Of a stretch of 5,382 nt of DNA, positions 1 to 5,382 are shown in pieces. Source of the DNA: SG8-41 sp044867805 (GTDB taxonomy: Bacteria; Pseudomonadota; Gammaproteobacteria; Burkholderiales; SG8-41). Under the pieces are notes generated by a model, which saw only the letters and a program-made list of their open reading frames with translations, ran no database searches and was not told where the DNA came from. The DNA is taken from contig JBIOVQ010000053.1 of NCBI GenBank assembly GCA_044867805.1, positions 1 through 5,382 on the forward strand, read 5' to 3'. Position numbers and translations under genes: made by a program. Position 1 is the stretch's first letter. Every line of letters begins with the position of its first letter.

Positions 1-63
1 GACACACCGCACGCGAGCGCCGGGGCGAGGCTGCCCACGGATTCAGCGAGGGATGCCAAATGA
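1..63 (+). CDS. 3' end of upstream gene, probably outer-membrane efflux channel (cusC-like), partial
   Basis: Reading from base 1 gives 20 codons (starting D-T-P-H, ending R-D-A-K) closed by TGA at 61-63. That stop overlaps the ATG at 60 by four bases (ATGA), the same arrangement as at the next gene junction, which supports a real upstream gene ending here. The visible residues are polar, with no membrane segment and no recognisable motif. In Cus/Sil operons the gene before the adaptor is usually the TolC-family outer-membrane channel, so that identity is inferred from position only. The next frame is also open here but has no start codon before position 60 and belongs to cusB. Existence of the gene end is fairly well supported; the function is a contextual guess. 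Confidence 0.5.
   Translation, partial: DTPHASAGARLPTDSARDAK
48..53 (+). promoter_or_regulatory. Ribosome binding site of cusB
   Basis: GAGGGA lies six bases before the ATG at 60, inside the last codons of the upstream gene. It supports the start chosen for the adaptor gene. Confidence 0.7.
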
Positions 64-1643
64 GAACGCGAAGCTTCATCCTTGCCCTTCTTGCCGCCGG
101 CCTGATCGGCGCGGCGGGATACGGCGCCTACTGGCTCGGCATGAGCCGCGGCATGCAATTGACGACGATGCCGGATGCGCCTGCGCCATCGCCAGGCGGT
201 CCGCAAAACACCGGGAAATCCGACCCCGTGACCGACAAAAAAGTACTCTACTGGTACGACCCGATGTTCCCCCAGCAGAAGTTCGACAAGCCCGGCAAGT
301 CGCCCTTCATGGACATGCAGCTTGTGCCCAGATACGCCGACGCGCAAGTTGGCTCCGGCACGGTGAGCATCGACCCGCGCGTGGTGCAGAACCTCGGCGT
401 GCGCACTGCTGAAGCGAGGATGGGTTCGCTGGAGCCGCGCTTCGATACCGTCGGCACCGTCGCCTGGAACGAGCGCAGCGTGGTGCAGTTGCAGGCGCGC
501 GCGGCCGGCTACATCGAGAAGCTCCACGTGCGCGCGCCGCTCGACAGCGTGGCGAAGGGCGCGCCGCTGGTCGAGATCCTGTTCCCCGAGTGGACCGGGG
601 CGCAGGAGGAGTATCTGTTGCTGCGCCGTCAGGATTCGCCCGAGCTCAGGCCGCTCGCGCAAGCGGCGCGCCAGCGGCTCACGCTGCTGGGGATGAGCGA
701 AGGGGAAATCGCGGCGATCGAGCGCGAGGGGCGGGTGCGGCAGCGCTTTACGCGCTACGCGCCGATCACGGGGATCGTCGCCGAGCTGGGCGTGCGCGAA
801 GGCATGACCGTGATGCCCGGGCAGACGTTATTCCGGCTCGTGGATCTCTCCACCGTCTGGGTCAATGCCGAAGTGCCCGAAGCGCAGACCGGCTGGGTGC
901 GGCCCGGTGGCCAGGTCGAGGCGCGCGTCGCCGCCTATCCGGGCCTCGTGTTCGAGGGGCGCGTCGGCGCGATCCTGCCGGAAGTGAACGTGGCGACGCG
1001 CACGCTGCGTGCGCGCATCGAGCTGTCGAATCCGGAAGCGCGCCTGAAACCGGGCATGTTCGCGACGCTTTCGTTCTTCGGCGGCCGCAGCCGGAACGCG
1101 GTGCTGGTGCCGAGCGAAGCCGTGATCCGCAGCGGCGAACGCAACGTGGTCATCGTCGCGGTGGAGGAAGGGAAATTCGCACCGATGCAGGTAGAGGTCG
1201 GCATCGAGCACGGCGGGCAATCCGAAATCCGGAAAGGCATCGGGGTCGGGGCCAAAGTCGTGCTGTCGGGCCAGTTTCTGATCGATTCCGAGGCCAGCCT
1301 TACCGGCACGCTGGCGCGTCTCGAGGGCAACGGTGAAGCGGCGCGCCCGTCCGCTGCAAAGAATGGCCCACACCAGGGGCGCGGCAGGGTGATGGAAGTC
1401 GACGCGGCAAAAGGCCGGGTCGAGCTCGACCATGAGCCGATACCCTCGATGCAGTGGCCGGCGATGAAAATGGGCTTCGCGGTCGAGGATCGTGCCCAGC
1501 TCGCCGGACTGAAGAAGGGCGACGCGGTCGAGTTCGAGCTGCGCGCCGAGCCGGCCAAGGACGGCGATTACGTGATCACCCGCATCGCGCCGCGCGCCAC
1601 GCAAGCGGCGGGAGGGCGCGGCGAAGCCGGAGCGAAACCATGA
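60..1643 (+). CDS. cusB: CusB/SilB-type periplasmic adaptor (membrane fusion protein) with C-terminal CusF domain
   Basis: This is the periplasmic adaptor of a Cu(I)/Ag(I) RND tripartite pump, 527 aa. Residues 5-26 form an N-terminal membrane anchor or uncleaved signal, with no lipobox Cys. Residues 62-92 are the heavy-metal-binding domain in its Met form: Met69, Met84 and Met86 have the spacing (15, then 2) of the E. coli CusB ligands Met49, Met64 and Met66. The barrel-sandwich halves lie near 140-177 and 228-265, separated by a short helical hairpin; a beta-barrel follows (about 266-340, ending in K-P-G-M at 330-333), then a membrane-proximal domain with G-Q-F-L-I-D-S-E at 404-411. Residues about 437-512 are a fused CusF domain with His458, Trp466, Met469 and Met471, in exact CusF spacing. 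E. coli CusB is about 120 residues shorter and lacks this domain; SilB of C. metallidurans has it. The protein has no Cys. The start at 60 is the first start codon in frame within the window and has GAGGGA at 48-53. Its stop overlaps the start of cusA. Confidence 0.95.
   Translation: MRTRSFILALLAAGLIGAAGYGAYWLGMSRGMQLTTMPDAPAPSPGGPQNTGKSDPVTDKKVLYWYDPMFPQQKFDKPGKSPFMDMQLVPRYADAQVGSGTVSIDPRVVQNLGVRTAEARMGSLEPRFDTVGTVAWNERSVVQLQARAAGYIEKLHVRAPLDSVAKGAPLVEILFPEWTGAQEEYLLLRRQDSPELRPLAQAARQRLTLLGMSEGEIAAIEREGRVRQRFTRYAPITGIVAELGVREGMTVMPGQTLFRLVDLSTVWVNAEVPEAQTGWVRPGGQVEARVAAYPGLVFEGRVGAILPEVNVATRTLRARIELSNPEARLKPGMFATLSFFGGRSRNAVLVPSEAVIRSGERNVVIVAVEEGKFAPMQVEVGIEHGGQSEIRKGIGVGAKVVLSGQFLIDSEASLTGTLARLEGNGEAARPSAAKNGPHQGRGRVMEVDAAKGRVELDHEPIPSMQWPAMKMGFAVEDRAQLAGLKKGDAVEFELRAEPAKDGDYVITRIAPRATQAAGGRGEAGAKP
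1629..1632 (+). promoter_or_regulatory. Ribosome binding site of cusA
   Basis: GGAG lies seven bases before the ATG at 1640. It decides the start: the same frame is open back to an ATG at 1454, but that stretch is the cusB CusF domain read in another frame, whereas the residues from 1640 onward begin exactly like CusA proteins. Confidence 0.75.
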
Positions 1644-4600
1644 TCGCCGCCCTCATCCGCTGGTCGGTGGCGAACCGGTTCCTGGTGCTGGTCGCGACGC
1701 TCCTGGTCGCTGCCTGGGGCGTGGTGTCGGTCGCGCGAACGCCGCTCGACGCCATCCCTGACCTTTCCGATACGCAGGTGATCATCCGCACGCCGTTCCC
1801 GGGCCAGGCGCCGCGGATCGTCGAGGACCAGGTCACCTACCCGCTCGCCACCACCATGATGTCGGTGCCCGGCGCAAAGACGGTGCGCGGCTACTCGATG
1901 TTCGGCGATTCGTTCGTGTACGTGCTGTTCGAGGACGGCACCGACCCGTACTGGGCAAGGTCCCGCGTCCTCGAATATCTCAACCAGGTGCAATCGCGGC
2001 TCCCGGCGGGCGCGAAGCCCGCGCTGGGACCGGACGCGACCGGCGTCGGCTGGATCTACCAGTACGCGCTGGTGGACCGCACGGGGCGCCACGATCTCGG
2101 GGAACTGCGCGCGATCCAGGACTGGTTCCTGAAATACGAGCTGAAGTCGGTTCCGAACGTCGCCGAGGTGGCGTCGGTGGGCGGCATGGTGAAGCAATAC
2201 CAGATCGTGCTGTCCCCCGACCGGCTGCGCGCCTACGGCATCGCCCACGGACGCGTCATCCAGGCGGTGCGGCAGGCCAATAGCGAAACGGGCGGCTCGA
2301 TCCTCGAGCTGGGCGAGGCCGAGTACATGGTGCGCGCGAGCGGCTACCTGAAGACGCTTGACGACTTCGGAGCCATCCCCCTCATGACGACCGATTCGGG
2401 CACTCCCGTGATGCTCAAGGACGTGGCGCGCATCCAGGTCGGCCCCGAGATGCGGCGCGGCATCGCGGAACTCAACGGCGAGGGCGAGGTGGCCGGCGGC
2501 ATCATCGTCATGCGCCACGGCAAGAATGCGCTCGAGACGATAGCCGCGGTCAAGGCGAAGATGCAGAACTTGCGCCAGAGCCTGCCGCCCGGAGTGGAGA
2601 TCGTCGAAACCTACGACCGCTCCGGGCTGATCGAGCGCTCCGTGCGCCACCTCGCCGAGAAGCTCGTCGAGGAATTCATCGTCGTGGCCCTGGTGTGCCT
2701 CGTATTCCTCGTCCACCTGAGGAGCGCGTTCGTGGCGATCGTCACGCTGCCGCTCGGCGTGCTCGCCGCTTTCATCGTGATGTACTACCAGGGCGTCAAC
2801 GCGAATATCATGTCGCTCGGCGGCATCGCGATCGCCATCGGCGCCATGGTGGACGCGGCGATCGTCATGATCGAGAACGCGCACAAGAAGCTCGAAACAT
2901 GGCAGCACGCCCATCCCGGCGCGCGGCTCGATGGCGAGGAACGATGGGGCCTGGTCGCCGACGCGGCCGTGGAAGTGGGGCCCGCGCTGTTCTTCTCGCT
3001 GCTCATCATCACCCTTTCCTTCGTGCCGGTGTTCGCGCTCGAAGCGCAGGAAGGAAGGCTGTTCGCGCCGCTCGCCTACACCAAGACCTACGCCATGGCC
3101 GCGGCCGCGGGCCTTTCGGTGACGCTGGTGCCGGTGCTGATGGGCTTCCTCATTCGAGGCCGCATCCCGGAGGAAAGGAAAAACCCGCTCAACCGCTGGC
3201 TCATCGCCGCGTACCGGCCGTTGCTCGCCGCGGTGCTGCGCGCGCCGCGGTTGACGCTTGCCGTTGCCGCTCTCATCGCGGCTTCCACGCTCGTTCCAAT
3301 CACGCGCATCGGCACCGAGTTCATTCCGCCCCTCTACGAGGGCGATTTGCTGTATATGCCCTCCGCCCTGCCGGGGCTTTCCCCCGGCAAGGCGGCCGAA
3401 ATCCTGCAGCTGACCGACCGTCTGATCGCCACGGTACCGGAAGTGAAGAGCGTGTTCGGCAAGATCGGCCGCGCCGAAAGCGCGACCGACCCCGCCCCGC
3501 TCGAGATGGTCGAGACGACGGTGCAGCTCAAGCCGCAGAGCGAGTGGCGGCCCGGCATGACGCCCGAGAAGCTGGTCGAGGAACTCGACCGCCTGGTGAA
3601 GATCCCCGGCCTCGCCAATATCTGGATTCCTCCGATCCGCAACCGCATCGACATGCTCGCCACCGGCATCAAGAGCCCGCTCGGCATCAAGGTCGCCGGC
3701 GGCGATCTCGCCGAGATCGAGCGCGTTTCCGCGGCCATCGAGCGCGCGGTGAAGGACGTTCCGGGGGTTTCCTCGGTGCTCGCCGAGCGCGTCCAGGGTG
3801 GCCGCTACATCGATGTGAAGATCGACCGGCACGCGGCCGCGCGCTACGGCCTCAGCATCGCCGACGTGCAGTCGGTGGTCTCGGCCGCCATCGGCGGCGA
3901 GAACATCGGCGAGACGATCGAGGGCCGGCGTCGTTTCCCGATCAACGTGCGCTATCCGCGCGAGGTGCGCGACTCGGTAGAGAAGCTGCGAGCGCTGCCG
4001 ATCATCACCGAGCGCGGCGCGCAAATTCCACTCTCGTCGGTGGCCGAGCTCGGCATCTCGGACGGCCCGCCGATGCTGAAGAGCGAGAACGCAAGGCTTT
4101 CGGGCTGGATCTACGTGGACATCCGCGGCCGTGACCTCGGCTCGGTGGTCGCCGACGCGCAGCGCGCGGTGGCCGCGAAGGTGAAGCTCCCGCCCGGCTA
4201 CTCCGTCGCGTGGTCGGGGCAGTTCGAATACCTCGAGCGCGCGAAGGCACGTCTCACGCTGGTGGTGCCGTTCGTCCTGCTCATCATCCTGGTGCTGCTG
4301 TACCTGGCGTTCCGGCGGTTCGACCAGGCGCTGCTCATCATGGTGTCGTTGCCGTTCTCGCTCGTCGGCGGCTACTGGTACATCTACGCGCTCGGCCACA
4401 ACCTCTCGGTGGCGGGGGCGGTCGGCTTCGTCGCGCTCGCCGGCGTTGCCGCCGAGTTCGGCGTCGTGATGCTGGTTTATCTGCGGCAGGCGCTCGAGCG
4501 CCGCGCCGCGGACGGGAGGCCGATCACCGACGCTCAGCTACGCGAAGCGATAGACGCGGGCGCGGTGCTGCGCGTGCGGCCCCTGGCCATGACCGCGGCG

Positions 4601-4813
4601 GTGATCCTCGGCGGCCTGGCGCCGATCATGTGGAGCGAGGGCACCGGCGCGGAAGTGATGCAGCGCATCGCCGCGCCGATGATCGGCGGCATGATCACCG
4701 CGCCGCTGCTGTCGATGTTCGTAATCCCGGCGGCGTATTACCTGATGCGCCGCCCTCGCCATGCTCGCGACGGAGGGCCGGTTCTCGAGAGCACGAGCCG
4801 TGAAGCAATCTGA
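1640..4813 (+). CDS. cusA: CusA-type heavy-metal RND efflux pump, Cu(I)/Ag(I) specific
   Basis: This is the inner-membrane proton-driven pump, 1057 aa (E. coli CusA has 1047). TM1 is near 14-33, followed by the heavy-metal RND signature D-A-I-P-D-L-S-D. A first periplasmic porter/docking half runs to about 340, TM2-TM7 span about 345-552, a second periplasmic half follows to about 868, and TM8-TM12 span about 872-1036. The substrate site of E. coli CusA is intact at identical numbers: Met573, Met623, Glu625 and Met672. The cleft residues Arg83, Glu567, Asp617, Arg669 and Lys678 are also present. Methionine-ladder residues Met391, Met403, Met410, Met486 and Met501 are present, with Met1007 standing for Met1009. 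Met271 is present, but its partner Met755 is Asn. Proton-relay Asp405 and Glu939 are present, but Lys984 is replaced by Leu982. The start ATG overlaps the cusB stop (ATGA), with GGAG at 1629-1632, suggesting coupled translation; the frame is open further upstream, inside cusB. The last codons coincide with a 12-bp repeat also found at the start of cusF. Confidence 0.96.
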   Translation: MIAALIRWSVANRFLVLVATLLVAAWGVVSVARTPLDAIPDLSDTQVIIRTPFPGQAPRIVEDQVTYPLATTMMSVPGAKTVRGYSMFGDSFVYVLFEDGTDPYWARSRVLEYLNQVQSRLPAGAKPALGPDATGVGWIYQYALVDRTGRHDLGELRAIQDWFLKYELKSVPNVAEVASVGGMVKQYQIVLSPDRLRAYGIAHGRVIQAVRQANSETGGSILELGEAEYMVRASGYLKTLDDFGAIPLMTTDSGTPVMLKDVARIQVGPEMRRGIAELNGEGEVAGGIIVMRHGKNALETIAAVKAKMQNLRQSLPPGVEIVETYDRSGLIERSVRHLAEKLVEEFIVVALVCLVFLVHLRSAFVAIVTLPLGVLAAFIVMYYQGVNANIMSLGGIAIAIGAMVDAAIVMIENAHKKLETWQHAHPGARLDGEERWGLVADAAVEVGPALFFSLLIITLSFVPVFALEAQEGRLFAPLAYTKTYAMAAAAGLSVTLVPVLMGFLIRGRIPEERKNPLNRWLIAAYRPLLAAVLRAPRLTLAVAALIAASTLVPITRIGTEFIPPLYEGDLLYMPSALPGLSPGKAAEILQLTDRLIATVPEVKSVFGKIGRAESATDPAPLEMVETTVQLKPQSEWRPGMTPEKLVEELDRLVKIPGLANIWIPPIRNRIDMLATGIKSPLGIKVAGGDLAEIERVSAAIERAVKDVPGVSSVLAERVQGGRYIDVKIDRHAAARYGLSIADVQSVVSAAIGGENIGETIEGRRRFPINVRYPREVRDSVEKLRALPIITERGAQIPLSSVAELGISDGPPMLKSENARLSGWIYVDIRGRDLGSVVADAQRAVAAKVKLPPGYSVAWSGQFEYLERAKARLTLVVPFVLLIILVLLYLAFRRFDQALLIMVSLPFSLVGGYWYIYALGHNLSVAGAVGFVALAGVAAEFGVVMLVYLRQALERRAADGRPITDAQLREAIDAGAVLRVRPLAMTAAVILGGLAPIMWSEGTGAEVMQRIAAPMIGGMITAPLLSMFVIPAAYYLMRRPRHARDGGPVLESTSREAI
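4801..4812 (+). repeat. 12-bp direct repeat, copy 1 (end of cusA)
   Basis: TGAAGCAATCTG covers the final codons of cusA and the first two bases of its stop codon. The identical 12 bases recur at 4863-4874, 62 bases downstream, where they encode the first residues of CusF. Confidence 0.9.
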
Positions 4814-4850
4814 TGCGGAACATTTTCTGTGTATCTCAACCCTGATGAAT

Positions 4851-4854
4851 GGAG
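4851..4854 (+). promoter_or_regulatory. Ribosome binding site of cusF
   Basis: GGAG lies seven bases before the ATG at 4862. It favours that start over the in-frame GTG at 4829, which would add 11 charged and polar residues in front of the signal peptide. The 48-base gap between cusA and cusF (4814-4861) is 21/48 G+C by hand count, clearly AT-richer than the genes around it. I see no convincing -35/-10 pair or inverted-repeat operator in it. Confidence 0.75.
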
Positions 4855-4861
4855 AAATGCG

Positions 4862-5209
4862 ATGAAGCAATCTGTCTCGTTATTGCTGGTCCTTGCCCTG
4901 TCCGCAGCGACCCCCGCGGTGAGCTACGCCCAGTCCAGCATGGACATGAAGGGCATGGATATGGGCAAGAAGCCGGCTGCCGGAGCGCAGGCCACTCACA
5001 AGGCGACCGGCGTGGTGAAGAAGGTTGATGCTAAGGCCGGTGCCGTCACCCTCGCCCATGAGCCGGTCAAGAGCCTCAAATGGTCCGCCATGACCATGGC
5101 CTTCCAGGTCAAGGACAAGACGTTGCTCGATAGGCTCACCGTCAACAAGAAAGTCGAGTTCGAGTTCGTGCAGCAAGGCAAGGACTACGTGATCACCACA
5201 GTGAAGTGA
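4862..5209 (+). CDS. cusF: CusF periplasmic Cu(I)/Ag(I) metallochaperone
   Basis: This small periplasmic metal carrier (115 aa) delivers Cu(I)/Ag(I) to the adaptor CusB. Residues 1-23 are a Sec signal peptide (K at 2, hydrophobic core 5-16, likely cleavage after S-Y-A at 21-23). A short Met-rich stretch, MDMKGMDM at 27-34, and a flexible linker precede the CusF OB-fold, about 45-115. Ligands His66, Trp74, Met77 and Met79 reproduce the spacing of E. coli CusF His36, Trp44, Met47 and Met49, where Trp caps the metal by a cation-pi contact. The fold resembles the C-terminal domain of the adaptor in this operon (shared H-E-P, W-x-A-M-x-M, and Y-V-I-T near the end). It follows cusA by 48 bases and is probably co-transcribed. 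The first codons are AT-richer (TCT, TTA, TTG) than those of cusB and cusA. The start is chosen by the GGAG and the signal peptide. Identity is secure. Confidence 0.94.
   Translation: MKQSVSLLLVLALSAATPAVSYAQSSMDMKGMDMGKKPAAGAQATHKATGVVKKVDAKAGAVTLAHEPVKSLKWSAMTMAFQVKDKTLLDRLTVNKKVEFEFVQQGKDYVITTVK
4863..4874 (+). repeat. 12-bp direct repeat, copy 2 (start of cusF)
   Basis: This is the second perfect copy of TGAAGCAATCTG, beginning at the second base of the cusF start codon. The copies differ at the preceding base (G versus A) and at the following base (A versus T), so the identity is exactly 12 bases. Confidence 0.9.
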
Positions 5210-5224
5210 GCGGTAGCGCCGCTC
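5208..5224 (+). other. Short GC hairpin between cusF and the next gene
   Basis: GAGCGG (5208-5213) and CCGCTC (5219-5224) can pair as a perfect 6-bp stem with the 5-base loop TAGCG. It starts within the cusF stop codon and ends two bases before the candidate ATG at 5226. No T-run follows, so it is not a standard Rho-independent terminator. It could slow translation of the next gene or protect an mRNA end, or be chance in GC-rich DNA. Confidence 0.3.
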
Positions 5225-5225
5225 G

Positions 5226-5382
5226 ATGGTGACGGCACTCGCTCAGCCGCCGGGGCGCTGGCATCGCGACCGCGCTACCTTGAGATTTATCGCGTTTCGG
5301 TACGTCCCGTTGCTCGGCGTGCTGAACCTTTTCTGGGAGATCGCACAACTGCCGCTATACACGGTGTGGGCGGAAGGCTCGC
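5226..5382 (+). CDS. Uncharacterised membrane protein, N-terminal part (runs off the window)
   Basis: An open frame begins at ATG 5226, after an in-frame TAG at 5214-5216, and stays open to the window end (52 residues). After a basic, polar start (residues 10-25, several Arg) comes a hydrophobic stretch at about 26-47, containing P-L-L-G-V-L-N-L-F-W-E and Q-L-P-L-Y-T. It reads as a first transmembrane helix with an embedded Trp-Glu pair. No good Shine-Dalgarno sequence precedes ATG 5226; GTG 5229 or TTG 5280 (giving a start just before R-F-I-A) are alternative starts. The gap of 16 bases after cusF suggests the same transcript, hence a possible link to metal resistance, but that is inference. 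I do not recognise the family securely and assign no function. Confidence 0.6.
   Translation, partial: MVTALAQPPGRWHRDRATLRFIAFRYVPLLGVLNLFWEIAQLPLYTVWAEGS

Noticed and set aside
53..412. 119-codon + strand frame overlapping the start of cusB
   Set aside because: It overlaps cusB in another frame with Arg-rich low-quality protein; the GAGGGA at 48-53 overlaps its start and fits the ATG at 60.
828..1604. Minus-strand frames opposite cusB
   Set aside because: The composition is His/Arg/Asp-rich, with no ribosome site or domain, opposite a securely identified gene.
2695..4134. 479-codon + strand frame inside cusA
   Set aside because: It lies wholly within cusA in another frame, is extremely Arg/Ala-rich and has no recognisable motif, so it is a shadow frame.
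1568..4399. Very long open frame on the minus strand (943 codons) opposite cusA
   Set aside because: Its translation is dominated by His, Arg, Asp and Glu with no domain or membrane pattern. This is the usual mirror of a GC-rich gene with strong third-position bias.
4829..4861. Earlier GTG start for cusF adding 11 residues
   Set aside because: The added residues are charged and would precede a normal signal peptide, while GGAG at 4851-4854 is placed correctly for ATG 4862.
4814..4861. Possible cusF promoter or CusR-type operator in the AT-richer gap
   Set aside because: No recognisable -35/-10 pair and no inverted repeat like the E. coli cus operator was found.
5212..5279. 8-bp inverted repeat GGTAGCGC / GCGCTACC
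   Set aside because: It has a 52-base loop and a short GC-rich stem with no extension on either side, so it is probably chance.

Overview
The window carries most of a copper/silver efflux operon of the Cus/Sil type, all on the + strand. It looks like high-GC Proteobacteria, most likely a betaproteobacterium: the coding sequence is very GC-rich, the genes are packed with ATGA start/stop overlaps, and the adaptor carries a C-terminal CusF domain as known for SilB of Cupriavidus metallidurans. The taxon is an inference; nothing in the window proves it.

Layout: (1) bases 1-63, the last codons of an upstream gene whose TGA overlaps the ATG of the next gene, probably the outer-membrane channel (cusC-like), although only 20 residues are visible. 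(2) 60-1643, a CusB-type periplasmic adaptor with the Met-type metal-binding N-terminal domain and a fused CusF domain at its C-terminus. (3) 1640-4813, a CusA-type heavy-metal RND pump with the complete three-Met substrate site. (4) A 48-base AT-richer gap bounded by a perfect 12-bp direct repeat. (5) 4862-5209, a stand-alone periplasmic CusF metallochaperone. (6) 5226 to the window end, the start of an unrecognised membrane protein.

How they work together (family knowledge applied to this sequence): CusF collects Cu(I)/Ag(I) in the periplasm and hands it to the N-terminal Met site of CusB. CusB bridges the inner-membrane pump and the outer-membrane channel. CusA takes the ion through a cleft and a ladder of methionines and drives it out using the proton gradient. 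Metal ligands throughout are Met, His and Trp; CusB and CusF contain no cysteine.

The system itself is known. The points worth a second look are the two CusF modules in one operon, two substitutions in CusA at positions important in the E. coli pump (proton-relay Lys984 to Leu, and Met755 of a methionine pair to Asn), the 12-bp repeat at the cusA/cusF junction, and the uncharacterised membrane gene at the right edge. No RNA genes, insertion sequences, CRISPR arrays, clear promoter or Rho-independent terminator were seen.
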